Of a stretch of 64,000 nt of DNA, positions 33,219-44,753 are shown one piece after another. A model generated the notes under the pieces. It saw nothing but the letters and a program-made list of their open reading frames with translations. It made no database searches and was not told the DNA's origin. The first letter of the stretch is position 1, and each line of letters begins with the position of its first letter. Source of the stretch: Merzomyia westermanni (lineage: Eukaryota > Arthropoda > Insecta > Diptera > Tephritidae); assembly GCA_949987695.1 (NCBI GenBank), contig OX465290.1, positions 37,246,259-37,310,258 on the forward strand. Direction: 5' to 3'. The position numbers and the translations under genes were made by a program.

Positions 33219-35699
33219 GCTACTTAAATCGAGACACAGCAAGGAAAGGAAACAGTCAAGCGAAATAGTTAAGATAAAATAAAGTACAAAATAGAATAAA
33301 GGAAAGAAAATAAATAAAATGATGAACGGAAGTGAAAAGAAATAAAATAAATAAAAAAGAAATGGAAGCAATACTAGTAAGCGGCGTTGAAGGAAAAGTA
33401 AAAAAAAAAAACTAAAATAATGGCAAAGAGGATACATTAAAAGAAAGGAACAACAAATAAAAGAAAGAAAGGGAAGGAAATTAACAGCAGGTAGTTCAAA
33501 TAAAATGAAGTTTTTGGTTAAATTTCAACAAGTGGACTGTCTCCAATTTTAAGATAGTCCCATCGTTTCGATGTAGACAATTTGTATTATTCCACCTCTT
33601 CTATTTCTTCTTATACATGCTTACAAACCTTCGACAGCAGAACAATAATCTAATATCATTTTATCTTAATGAAAATTATTAGTACGAGTTATCGTCTTTT
33701 ACCAGCGACTAACTGTATTTTTCTGCACATAGCTGTACTATTGCATAACCGAATTTCTAGCTATTTAGTTGTTTGGCTCTATTATCTGCTGATGTAGCAG
33801 CTTCACTTTTCAAAGCCATTCCAACAAAGTACTTTGGCTTTTCAATATTGCATAGCATTATGTTGTTTTTGAAATTGCTTTCGTTTACATTTTTATCAAT
33901 TCATCCCCCGCTACCGGAAGTGCTTAAAGGTTGTCCATTCAGTGCTGTGTATATGTACTATAAATGCATATAGTTACTAAAATTTTTTATTTCGCTCTAA
34001 ATTTGTAACAATTTTCTATTCTTTAGTTGTATTTTTTTTAGCTTATTTTTTTTAACTTTGTTAAACCACTAAAAAATTCGTGTCAATGTTGGCATGCTTT
34101 GTTCAGACAGTTTCCATAGTGAAAATTGTCTTTCTTTGTGGTTGTGTATATAAGTGCTATATATATATATATGTATGTTAGTAGGTGCATTTTTAAGTAA
34201 CTGTCAATTTTAGTAAACGTCATACTAGTTAATAAAAAAACTGAAAATGTTGGTAGAAAATTGTTTTGAAACATTGGCAACAGAGAAACTATTTGTTTGG
34301 TTTTAAGTACTCTTTCGTACTTACAGACTTACATACATACATACATTTACATATATTTTTAAATATTTGTTGCATGCTGAACGCTTCTCTCCTTTCTTTT
34401 TGTGAGCACCACTTTCGTATTCATTTTGTTAGTATCCACTTTTGAACTGGTTTTTTTTTCTTCTTAAATGAAATTCATTAGTTTTTTTTTACTTTCACAA
34501 CGTCAATAGTTTCAGTAATTGTTTGCTAAATTCAGAGCAAATTGCGCTTGAACTAGATAAATAAATACTTTTTCTCTTGTCTGGTTCCGTTAGTTAAAAT
34601 GTTTAAAGAATTTATTAGAATTTTTTGTTCACCAAGTTTCGGTCAATGATTGCATGATCAAAATTGATGTGAACAGTATTTAGGTTTCGCAATCTTATAC
34701 ATCAGTTGTTTTGTTTAAAGTGTAGACCCCAACAGATTTTGCTTCGCCGCAGCCTAACTTTCTCAACTAATCTTTCCGCTTGCTCTAAAATTACCTTCTG
34801 GCTAGAATTGAGTGACCACGACTATAATTATAATGCTCAATGCTTGCTATATCAATACATTGATTGGTTTGAGTGTCGAGTTTTATAATTGGTATCTTTG
34901 ATGCTTTTGATCATAAAACAAGCGAATATTAAAAGCAATGTGTGTTTTGCTGTGCTGTCTAGGGTTGGGATTATATCAGTGATGCTAAAACGTACACTGC
35001 CTGATTTTGCAATTTTGGTAAATTATGCCAGAACTATCTGCTAAAGTAGCTCTTCGCAATATTTTCCAAACGATAAAACTATCGAACCTACTTTCCCTTA
35101 ACATTCTTGAAAGGATAGGGTTTTTAATTTCTATAAAAAAAAAATTTAAGTAGTGATATAATAGAAATATACATTTATCGTTTGGTAAATTTTAGAAGTT
35201 CCCAGTAGGACTTCGAGATAGACTTAATGCACACCACAAGCTATACAATAGAGATGCGTGAGCTTGGTCCAAACGCATTAAATATTCTATTGGCATTTAA
35301 AAGTGAATGTCCTAGGCGCGGACCATTTGCCCCCTTCTGTATGACATTGTAATCAGTTTTAGGTCAAATTACACTCTTTGGGATAAAGTTCCGTTATATA
35401 AACAGCTAAAGGCGAGAAAGTCACCTATTTGCATTCCATTTCACACATTTTTTTTTTACTATATTTTGTCTAGATACAAAGAAGCTATACTTATTATTGC
35501 ATGTCTTGGGCGATTGAACTAATCTTTCCTTTAATTCAAAAAAAATAATACGTGTCATGTGATGGAACAGCCTAAAATCTAATGAGATGCTAATAAAAAT
35601 TTTCTGAAAAATTAGATACTTATTATATTCTATATTGAAATATTTTTTTGATTTTGTTATGAAACACAAACAAATTTCTAATGTATTTCGAAATTTTTA
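33219..35699. other. No gene recognised; purine-rich lead-in
   Basis: From 33,235 to about 33,480 the plus strand is almost all A and G (AAAGAAAGAAAGGGAAGG), probably degraded simple repeat. The rest is AT-rich with small frames lacking family motifs (33,773-33,973; 34,083-34,280; 34,706-34,888; 35,421-35,669). Confidence 0.5.
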
Positions 35700-36115
35700 T
35701 TGTTGAGTGTAGTTTAACTAGAGATCGGCCAGTGGTTGAAGTTCAACCACAAAACTTTAAATTGAATTCTCCCGATCGGTTCTTTATTTGTGGTGCGATT
35801 CGTTAAGCTTTTCCGATCTAACCTACTGTGGTGCAAATAAAGCTAGTTTGTTTCACCTTACAGCCGACGTTTCGCCAATTTTTCTTGGCTTCTTCAAGGG
35901 CGATTCTATATATTTGGAAAATACAATAATTTAAAACGGACAATATTATGAATTACAAAAACCAAGAAACATTACTACATATAACATTGAACTAAATATT
36001 AAAAAAGAACTTTATAACTTACATTTAAAAGGTGGTTCGAAATAGAAACTAATTACTGCTGAGTTGTAAAATAGTTGATACCATCTTATGTGGTAAGCTT
36101 GTCAAACTAAATATA
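35700..36115 (-). mobile_element. Penelope-like element terminal relic (tentative)
   Basis: On the minus strand, 35,902-35,861 reads CTTGAAGA, a GCCAA-GAAAA-TTGGC hairpin, then GAAACGTCGGC. This order (CTGANGA-like box, short stem-loop, GAAAC) is the hammerhead-ribozyme-like signature I associate with Penelope-like retroelement terminal repeats. The first box has T for the conserved C, so the ribozyme would be impaired. No reverse transcriptase is seen. At 36,085-36,115 the plus strand ends in GGTAAGCTTGTCAAACT plus poly-A, a SINE/LINE-type 3' tail like that at 26.2 kb. Confidence 0.42.
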
Positions 36116-36536
36116 AAAAAAAAATGAGGAGCTCATAAACATAAAAGATAAGCAGCCGCAATATCATCTTTGTCCTCTTTCTTGTTTATTGTTTTGTCCC
36201 TGTTTTGCATGATTCGTAAACTCTCTAGTGTGTATCTTGTTTTTGTTCGCGCTTCTTTGTCTATTATTTTTGCGTTTGCAAAGTCAGCCCTATGATTGTT
36301 TGTTATTGCATGTTGGGAGCGTGCTTTATAAACTATTGCTGTTACTTTCATTCGCCTTCTTTCACTTCCTCCGCCTCAATAAATTTCCGTTTATTTTATT
36401 TCCTCTTCTTTCTGCAGCCTTTATTTCTAACTTATTTGATTGCATTTTTAATTTTTTCCGGTTCTTGCCGATCCTCTACTTTTCTTTAATTTCCGTAATT
36501 TTCTCTGATGCTGCTCTCTTCATTTTCTTTTATTTC
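36116..36536. other. No gene recognised
   Basis: Pyrimidine-rich toward its right end. Overlapping plus frames (36,228-36,593 and others) are hydrophobic translations of TTC/TTT-rich sequence. Confidence 0.5.
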
Positions 36537-36640
36537 TTATCCTTTCCTTTCCTTTCCTTTCCTTTCCTTTCCTTTCCTTTCCTTTCGTTTTAATTTATTT
36601 TATCTTATTCTATTCTATTTTGTTTTATTTCATACAAATC
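36537..36640 (+). repeat. (CCTTT)n array followed by TTTTA units
   Basis: About ten CCTTT units pass into TTTTATTTTATCTTATTC. This is the only place where the AAAAT-type unit appears as TTTTA on the plus strand. Confidence 0.93.
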
Positions 36641-38570
36641 TAAAAAATGAAATGAAAAAATTAAACATACTCCGGTGTAAAATACTCTCAGGTCCAATTT
36701 ATTTTTACAAACACTGTTTCCAACTAAGGAAGTCTTCGTGCTCTGGGCACCAAGTTCCAGCGATCAGATCAATATAATAACAACAACTCAAGCAAAAATT
36801 AATGCATGACATGTCTCCTCACACAACAATGGCTCCATATTATAATTCATTTCTTTTCATTTTATTTTTTTTTAATTAATGGCACTGCAGCTTGAGCAGA
36901 CCTATTGATACATATGTAATTGTTTATACCTTAGGTGTATAGTTCGGGATAAACTTTTCAACTCGCCCCTTTATGTTATAGACTCTTGACAAAGTCCTAT
37001 TCATTCAAAACACAATGCTATTTTATAGCTTCGACTTATATTTTCTGAGCATTAGCGTTCCTGAGTTCAAAAACCGTGCTAAATTTACGCGCAAAATGAA
37101 TAAAGATAACAAAATGTTTATTTTTCCAGCGCAAACACATATTAGGAAATAATTTAGTACATTATTCTAACACGATGGCCGTTCATATATTGAATTATAT
37201 TTATATGCTTTGCGCACATAAACCATAAATAATTGTATAAATCGCGTAAGAACTCAAGCTTGGTGCGCCGTGGCGTATGAGCAACAAAGAAATCGTTAAT
37301 AATTATGTGATCTGAGTTAATGATAACGAAATGCTCATATGTCTTATTTATGATGGTATTTTATGGTTGTATTTGATTTCGAACATCAATTTTGTAGTCC
37401 AAACATGTATGTATGACATGTAATAACGTCGGAGGACACTTAATTAAATTAGTATTTTTGCTTTTTTCACAATTTATTGAATATTACCAAATTATGCGCC
37501 ACAGCCGTTCACTAAATTCCATAAGTTATATTTGTTTTTATTGGCTATGGCCAACATAATATAAGAAGCATATTTATTGTTTGTTTGTGTTTCGTGCAAC
37601 AAAGTACATTTCATCATCAATAATATCAAGATTTAAAATGTATTCCTTCTTTTTTTTTAATATATCAACAAAAAAAAAAAAACATTGTAAAACGCAGTGG
37701 GAGTCGCTTTTTCTGAACTCTTCCTGTTCAACTATATTTTTCTCAATACAACTCACTGACCAAGTTTGTGCATGTGATAAGCATGCCAGTGATCAACCAT
37801 AAACACACATGCAATCTGACAAACAGATGTAACCAACTGGTCACAAAAGTAAACCTTCGCATGACCGACAAGTCATTCATCCCAATCAGACATCGCTTTC
37901 CAAAATATTTACACAACAACAACTATTGTATGCATGCATGTGCAACAGTATTTTCCGGATGCAGTGTTAGCAAATGCTCCAGAAAATCTCGTGACCAACT
38001 GTAGCAGTCAAGTGGTGTGGCAAAACCAATGCCAAAGGCATTAGAGCATGCTTTTGTTGCCTACAACATATGAATTTTAATTTGCGGTTGCACACAACTC
38101 GACTTTTGCTGCAAAAATATCGCATCTGTGAAATGGAAAAAACATTTTTAGTATTCTTTTAGACATTTGTTATTAAACGGCCTACATGAATATTTATTTC
38201 ATAATTTTTTGAAATACGTTTGAATTATTTTGGGTTGTTGATGTGTAAGCTTTACTTCTTCTCATATCCGATGTGGCAAAGGAATAACAGCTAAACTTAA
38301 TTTTATACAATTTCTCAGGCCAATAGTTTGAAATTTAATTAGCATGAACTTATTACTCTCATCTTCATATTTATATAACATGTTTCTTTTGTTTTATTCT
38401 GAAACTTCAAACTGACGTCGAAATATCAACAAAATTTAAATAAGGAGAATATATTGTATAATATAATAAAGGCAATTTTTGAATTTTTATAACTTATTCA
38501 TAAAAAATTAAGTTTGTTTAAAAATCATTTTTAAAATATATTCCTATAAAAAATGTTAATATATGTAAAT
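36641..38570. other. No gene recognised
   Basis: No coding motif in the short frames at 37,574-37,802 or 37,768-38,004. AT-rich with poly-A and poly-T runs. Confidence 0.5.
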
Positions 38571-39262
38571 ATGTCTACCTGGGTGACCGAGCCTTTCTCG
38601 GTATTTTTCGAATTTGTCGATCAATCTTACTTACCAAGAGCACTCACATAGATAGAGCACCGAGATATAAGAAGGAATAATTAGAATGCAGTCAGGTGGT
38701 AACCCTATGTGGCAATCCTACTTAAAAATATTCTGGTTGGCATACGGCCTTAAATACCTTCCGTTTGATACCCATATTGCCATATATTGCTTAATATTTA
38801 AAAAAAAATCGGAAAGGTGGCAACCCGCTAAGCTTCCTTTAGTGGCAACATCAAAGTAGAAAATCTAAGAAGGGAGCATGCTATCCATCTACCAAATTTC
38901 ATCGAAATCGGTTTAGCCGTTCCCGAGATACTGGACGATATCAGAAGGAATAAATAAGATGCGGTGAGGTGGCAACCCTATTTGGCAACCCTATTTGGCA
39001 ACCCTAGGTGGCAACCCTAATCGAAAATACTTTGGTTGGTATACGGCCTAAAATACCTTTCATTTGATACCCATATTCCCATATATTGCTTAATATTTAA
39101 AAAAAAATTTATATAGGTGGCAACCCTGTGAACCACCCCAAGTGGCAACACCAAAGTAGAAAATCTTAAAACAAAGGATACTACCCATATACCAAATTTC
39201 ATCCAAATCGGTTAAGTCGTTCCTGAGATAGTAGTGGATATACAAATATACAAGAATAACTC
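38571..39262 (+). repeat. Interspersed repeat R, two tandem units
   Basis: It begins CTACCTGGGTGACCGAG with the hairpin CCGAG-CCTTT-CTCGG. Two units follow, each with TTTGATACCCATATT (38,759 and 39,061), ATATTGCTTAATATTTAAAA, GGTGGCAACCC, and ACCAAATTTCATC plus AAATCGGTT...GTTCC-GAGATA (38,898 and 39,190). The last unit ends GGATATACAAATATACAAG. GGCAACCCTA is also locally repeated four times at 38,970-39,020. The best-preserved copy of this family in the window. Confidence 0.75.
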
Positions 39263-39517
39263 GTTTAAAGTTATAAGATGTATGTATGTATGTTTATTCA
39301 TTATTTTCTTAATTCATAAAAATGTACAATAAAACAAATACATAATCTTAAAATAACAAATTCAGTAAGAAAATTGTTAATGACATTGTATGCTACAATA
39401 AAGAGCAGTGGAAATGTCATTTTATAATTGTTACATTAATGTGGGGGGCATAAGTACAAAACAAAATGTAGTTGCAAATATAATTAGTAAAAGTTAAAAA
39501 TTATTAAATTAAATATA

Positions 39518-39944
39518 CAGGGTGGCTGATGAAAGCCGCTACCAAAAAAAAATTAAATAACTTTTTTTCTATTTACTGAATCTGGTTAATTTTTTTTTAT
39601 TTTGCAGATTGACTTTTACGTTTAACAAAAATGGATAACTGGGACACTGAAACACGAATTTGGATTGTCCGCCGCTATCACGCACTGGAGTCCGTAGTTT
39701 CGGTTCAAAGAGAGTATAGGCGCACGTTTGGCGGCAATCCTCCGAGCAGATGGACCATAATAAGACTTGTAAACAATTTTGCCGAGCATGGGACAGTCAA
39801 CAGAAGACCTTACCATCGAAACCCTTCAGTTCGAACGGAGGAAACACTCGCTGCTGTAACATGAATAAAAGAAAAATGAATTCCATACACTGAAGAAAAA
39901 ATTATTTGAGTTTCTTAATGTAGCAAAATTCATCAGCCACCCTG
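39518..39944 (+). mobile_element. Internally deleted Tc1/mariner copy (427 bp)
   Basis: The same ends as the element at 19.8 kb (CAGGGTGGCTGATGAA and its inverse), TA on each side. The first part (to about 39,858) is nearly identical to 19,809-20,150, including the transposase start at 39,631 (MDNWDTETRIW). It then jumps to ATGAATAAAAGAAAAATG near the other end, so roughly 880 bases of transposase are gone. It keeps CGA at codon 68 where the long copy has TGA. It lies in the 3' UTR of LINE-2. Confidence 0.93.
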
Positions 39945-40300
39945 TATGTATACAAATTTATGCATCAAAATTTAGGCAAATTATTCCATGCAATTTCAGA
40001 ACCTACATCAATTTCAGAACCTACCTCAATATGTATTATGTTAAACCTTCAGCGGTAATGCATTATACACTAAATAATAGGTCGCAGCAAAACTTCGATA
40101 CTTTCATGATTGAAACCAAAAAGCCATAATTTCACCTCTTTGAGGAACACTGAAAGCGATCTAATAAGCTGTATATCGTCGGGTAATTTGAGAAATAATT
40201 TACAAGACACTGTGGCGTAGAAGTTACGAAAGAGTGTGGTGCGAAAGCTCGGAATTGCTATGTGAAATAACGATCTACTTCTCAGATTGTATGGATTGTA

Positions 40301-40857
40301 CAGGGTGGCGCAAAAGCAATCCTCCTATCAGAAAATGCTATAAATTTTCCGATTGGCCCCAAAAGTGAGTTCTGTTTTGACATTTGTGTAGTAAACACAT
40401 GAGAAATACACGTTAATAAACAATGTTACGCTACACTACTCCAGAACGCGGAATATTGCTGACTATTTATTTCGGTCGGTGAAAAACGGTTACTGCGCAA
40501 AAGTAATCCTCCTATCAGAAAATGCTATAAATTTTGCGATTGGCCCCTAAAGTCAGTTCTGTTTTGACATTTGTGTAGTAAACACATGCGAAATACACGT
40601 AAATAAACAATGTTACGCTACACTGCTCCAGAACGCGGAATATTGCTGACTATTTATTTGACCAATAATCGGTCGGGGCCAAACGGTTACTGTGAATGGT
40701 GAGCGCTACAGAGCAATGATCAACGAGTTCTTTTTGCCGCTACTTGATGAATTGGGATTGGAAAACATGTGGTTCCAACAAGACGGTGCAACAGCACACA
40801 CTGCAGGTGCCACAACCGATATGCTGAACATCGGAAGCTTACTTTTGCGCCACCTTG
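40301..40857 (+). mobile_element. Miniature mariner, second family, with duplicated head (557 bp)
   Basis: Ends are CAGGGTGGCGCAAAAG and its near-inverse CTTTTGCGCCACCTTG, TA on each side (40,299-40,300; 40,858-40,859). The first 187 bases of the head are repeated from 40,495 (GCGCAAAAGTAATCC...). The second half keeps a transposase scrap in frame at 40,692: VNGERYRAMINEFFLPLL and WFQQDGATAHTA, the second catalytic Asp region. Flanking transposase is missing on both sides. It splits the C-terminal frame of LINE-2. The full-length parent is not in the window. Confidence 0.92.
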
Positions 40858-43014
40858 TATATAGGACTTTGAGTATATCTGCTCCTTATGAAAAAAATTT
40901 TCAAAACTTTAAAGTAGTACAAATGACGCAAAGGAAGAATATTTAACTTTTTGAAGAGATCCATGAATGTGTCATTCGCCCAACGCTACATATTCTACGA
41001 ATAAGACACTTCTGCATGACAAAAAGCGGACGAACCTTATTAACGTATGCATCACCCAAGCAACTGATTCCGTATTGTAATTTAGAATGGATTAACCCAT
41101 GGTATACCATTATCAATAGTTTATTGGAGCTCAGTTTTTTCAAACTAAAGAAGGAACGTACGGCTGATAGAAGCTAAAGCCTCATAGCCGAAATATGCGA
41201 AGACCAACTTAGGCTTTGGTCTATTATAACTCCTAAATACTTAAAGTCAGAAACAACTTCGATGTTAAAGCAATTATTGTTGCAGTTAATACTACGATTA
41301 AAAGTAACTACAGCATTTTGTTGAGTGCAATTATTAGAGCATAATTTATACCGCATACAGTTCGAGGCATGAAAAGTAAATGGGTTATTTGGTATGTCTT
41401 TGTTACCAAGCCTAAAATACATTAACTTCGTTTTGTTGCTTGCCACCAGCTTGTGGCCTGCAAACCAAGATCTTAGCAAATGCAAGTCGTGGTTGATATC
41501 TACAAAAAGATTAAATGAGTTGTCTGATCCGTATGCAATGGGAAGGTCGTCAGCAAAAGCAGTAACCTTCCCAATAAAAGGCAACGAAAATACTGATTTG
41601 ATATAAATCAAAAACAAGATTGGTCCAAGTACCGATCCCTGGGGTACACCTAGGGTTATAAATCTGGGTTCACTCAAATAATTTTCAATTTTAACTTTTT
41701 TAACTCTATTCGTTAGGTAAGATTCAAACCAGCTTAGGATGTTACCACGAAAACCAGAGGAATTTAATTTGCTCAAAAGAATAGTATGGTTAACTATGTC
41801 AAACGATTTCGTAATATAGACGCATAAACTAGCACAACTCTTTCTTTCATCAATGGCCTTATATATAAATGAACAAATTTCTAAAAGAGCATATTCAGTG
41901 GAGAGACCGGACCTAAAACCAACCTGCATTGGACTGAAGAAATTTATTTTATCCAGATATGCTAAAAGTCTAACCTTCACAGCTTTCTCGAAAATTTTGG
42001 TTATTGAAGATAATAAGCATATAGGTCTGTAGTTGTTTTTATCCTTTTTATTTCCTTTTTTAAAAAGAGGTATAACAGTGGCACACTTTAAATCTTCTGG
42101 AAAAACTCCAGAGAGTATACGTAAATTAAATAAATGCTTCAGAACGTCAACAATATACAATCCTATGCTCTTGAATATTCGATTTGAAATGTTATCACTT
42201 CCACTAGAACCAGAATTTTTTAGGTTTTTGATTATGATCAGAATTTCTGAGCCGGATATGGGATCAAAGAAAAAACTGTTACTGGCCGGGGCTAGTTCAG
42301 GATGCAATGTGTCTGTTTGACACATACAGAAATTATAGTTGTTAAATATAGCGGGACCAGTACCCACGTTAACAAAGAAATCATTCAGCGCATTTGCAAC
42401 TATCAGAGGATCCGAGACAAACTTAACACAAGCGAATCCGTATTGCTTTTTGATTTACGGTTAATAATTTGGTTTACAGCATCCCATTCTCTCCTTAGGT
42501 CACCATGCGCTGAAAATAATAAATCTTGGAAATATTTTTCGCGATTAGATCGGATTTCTTTATTTAGCGCATAAGTGAGGACACGAACACGTTTCTTAAA
42601 CTTGGCATCTGTTGGATGTTTGCTGGATTTCAGACGTAAATTATTTTTTACCTTAATCTTTCGAAGTAATTGATGAGTTATCCAAGGGTTCAGAGCTAAA
42701 AGCGACTTTTTCCGATGAACAGTGAGGGAAGAATTGTTTATGTGAGCTGAAAGCGTATTTATAAACAGGTTAAAAGCTTTTGTTACATCCGTTTCAACAG
42801 TTCTCCAGCTCTCACAGAGAAGTGATTCTTAGAGCAAATTATAATCCAATCTTTTAGAAGTTACTTGCGTACTATAATCTTTAATTGCCCTACTTTTATT
42901 CAAGTTCACGAGTTGAAGGCCAGTCAGGCAATGGTCAGAGATGCCAAAGTTAAGACTTATACCGGCAAGCATATGATCTATCATATTATTTAACCTAACG
43001 TATACATGATCAAT

Positions 43015-43125
43015 TTGTAGGGAAAATTCAAATCGGCACACCACAAATTGGAAGAGAAGCTTGGCGCAAAAATCTCTTAGGAGGTTTATGATGATATACC
43101 TGTTGTATATCGCGCCATAGAGAGA
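43015..43125 (+). mobile_element. 5'-truncated SINE-C in LINE-2, 13-bp target duplication
   Basis: TTGTAGGGAAAATTC, GCACACCACAAATTGG, AAGAGAAGCTTGG and TTAGGAGG follow the 3' half of the SINE at 57.6 kb. It is flanked by ATACATGATCAAT at 43,002-43,014 and 43,126-43,138. It breaks the endonuclease frame of LINE-2 after CIDHVF. The inserted 111 bases are the cause of the two overlapping frames seen here. Confidence 0.87.
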
Positions 43126-43540
43126 ATACATGATCAATACAGGTCCCTGAATCTGAGCGGGTGGTGTCTTGGATAACGGATGTTAAGCCATTGTCTGCCA
43201 GAAGCGCAAGATAATTTTCCAACATTGGGTTAGTAGACAGTAAGTCAAAGTTGAAATCTCCTAAAATAAAAAGATTATTTGATTTTTCTGTACTTAGAAA
43301 AGTAGAAAACTCTTCATGAAAAAGTTTAAAGTCATATGTGTGAAATCTTTGTACGCATACAAAAGAGAAGGATATATTGTTTAACTTCAATGACATTTTT
43401 AAGACATCAGCACTTGTTAGACTTAAGCTCGAAACTTCGCATTCGTAACAGTTTCGTATAAACATTCCAACACCACCTGCAGAGTAAGTATCATTTGCAT
43501 TCGCAAAAAAATTGTAATTAGGAATACTGTAGTCATTAAT

Positions 43541-44166
43541 AAGTATTCATGAAACGAGCTCAAGGCCAAGAATAATAATTTTTCACTTTTGGAATTTTTA
43601 TGAAAATTATTATTGTTTTTATTTATTAATAATCATTTTAATTCATTATTAAAAGTTTTTGGATTGAATAGAGTAGGAAAAATGTTTAGAGACAACTGCC
43701 ATAGCTTTTCTTATAGATCCATTTGGGAAGCTGCTAGACTTCACTCATCAGAGAAATTTTGGCACGCACTGCTAACCATTAAGCTAACAACACGCTGGTT
43801 TTGATGTCATTTAAACTCCTAGTTATATTCTTCTTTTTACCATATGCATGAACCACTTCCGCCATTTGACAGTTAGAAGTGTGATCATGATGGATTTTTG
43901 ACAGATCTGTTTTATCATCACAACTGCCTTTCCGTGTGCTCTCGGTTTTTGTTATTGCTTTTTTATACCAACAATTTTTGTTGATTTACGGCCTCTACAT
44001 TTTTAAGTATTCATGAAACGAGCTCAAGGCCAAGAATAATAATTTTTCACTTTTGGAATTTTTATGAAAATTATTATTGTTTTTATTTATTAATAATCAT
44101 TTTAATTAATTATTAAAAGTTTTTGGATTGAATAGAGTAGGAAAAATGTTTAGAGACAACTGCCAT
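43541..44166 (-). mobile_element. SINE-A dimer in LINE-2, 10-bp target duplication
   Basis: Read on the minus strand: a 5'-truncated SINE-A (44,166-44,005, 162 bases), then the 190-base spacer GTAGAGGCCGTAAATC..., then a full SINE-A with box A TAGCTTAATGG (43,786-43,776), ending GAGCTCGTTTCATGAATACTT at 43,541. The direct-repeat period is 464 bases (AAGTATTCATGAAACG at 43,541 and 44,005). The block is flanked by AGTCATTAAT at 43,531-43,540 and 44,167-44,176, so it arrived as one piece. The plus frame 43,613-43,804 is not a gene. Confidence 0.88.
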
Positions 44167-44390
44167 AGTCATTAATTTCATATGAAAATCCAAATCTCTG
44201 AAAAGAATATAATATCCGGAAACTTATTAAAAGCTTCAAGGTTTCAAACTAAAGGATTGAAATCACGCCTTAGACTTCCTATATTTTGATCCAAAATAGT
44301 AAAAGTATTGTCTTCTGATGCCAGTAAAGAAGAATCTGTGATAACATTTATGGTAGGACTGTTAATTATAAAAACGGATCTTGAATTCAT

Positions 44391-44753
44391 TTTTTGAAGT
44401 ACACAGAGACTAAAATAAAAATTAATTTAAGAAATAACATTAAGGTCATCAAACGTTTTTATAATAACAGGCCTATCATTTTCAGAATTTTTCATTAAAA
44501 TTCTGGAATTAGACAACCATAAATATTTATAACCCTTTTATCTTTTCACCTTACTAGCAGCTGAAAACAAACCTCTACAATAGTACAATTTCAGTTAGTT
44601 TATTGGATGCCTTTTTAAACGATCGCTTTTATAAGTTACAACTTGATTTTGTGAATAAAATTTTTGTTTCAAATATATAAGAAGTAAGTCATCCTCAGTC
44701 ATTTATTCAGCACTTTTCTCCTAGCTTATTTGGATATATATTAAAAATAATAC
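44391..44753. other. LINE-2 5' flank; ORF1 not readable
   Basis: On the minus strand this lies just upstream of the LINE-2 ORF2. One frame gives NSRILMKNSENDRPVIIKTF before a stop (about 44,510-44,450), which could be the end of an ORF1, but no gag or zinc-knuckle motif is present. Confidence 0.35.

Larger units (their letters stand above)
39282..44390 (-). mobile_element. LINE-2, almost complete ORF2 with four later insertions
   Basis: A second APE-type non-LTR retrotransposon, on the minus strand. The coding part reads from ATG at 44,390 to a stop at 40,070. The 3' UTR extends left to about 39,282, where on the minus strand it ends GAATAAACATACATACATAC, a simple-repeat tail of the kind seen in LINEs. 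Four pieces of other elements sit inside it: 39,518-39,944, 40,301-40,857, 43,015-43,125 and 43,541-44,166. Once these are set aside the coding span is about 3.0 kb. Upstream of 44,390 an ORF1 is not readable. Confidence 0.88.
40070..44390 (-). pseudogene. LINE-2 ORF2: endonuclease and reverse transcriptase
   Basis: Target-primed retrotransposition protein, about 1,000 residues if the insertions are ignored. N-terminal endonuclease: QNIGSL (near 44,290), PDIIFFSEIW, SAGGVGMFIRN, NLFILGDFNFDLL and SGTCIDHVF; after the SINE insertion, ISLNFGISDHCLTGLQL. The linker region is open but frameshifted (about 42,370-42,830). The reverse transcriptase frame (42,367-41,174) has PLFKKGNKKDKNNYRPICLL, GVPQGSVLGPILF and FADDLPIAYGS. 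Its motif A reads CVYITKSFD where the family has F-x-D-x-SKAFD, so the first catalytic Asp is Tyr (codon near 41,816-41,818). The thumb continues at 41,143-40,943 (HSKLQYGISCLG) to FIRSRYTQ, is cut by the mariner miniature, and resumes as YNPYNLRSRSLF to LLRPII-stop at 40,070. Confidence 0.9.

Noticed and set aside
41394..42574. Plus-strand frames across LINE-2
   Set aside because: Shadow frames opposite the reverse transcriptase on the minus strand.
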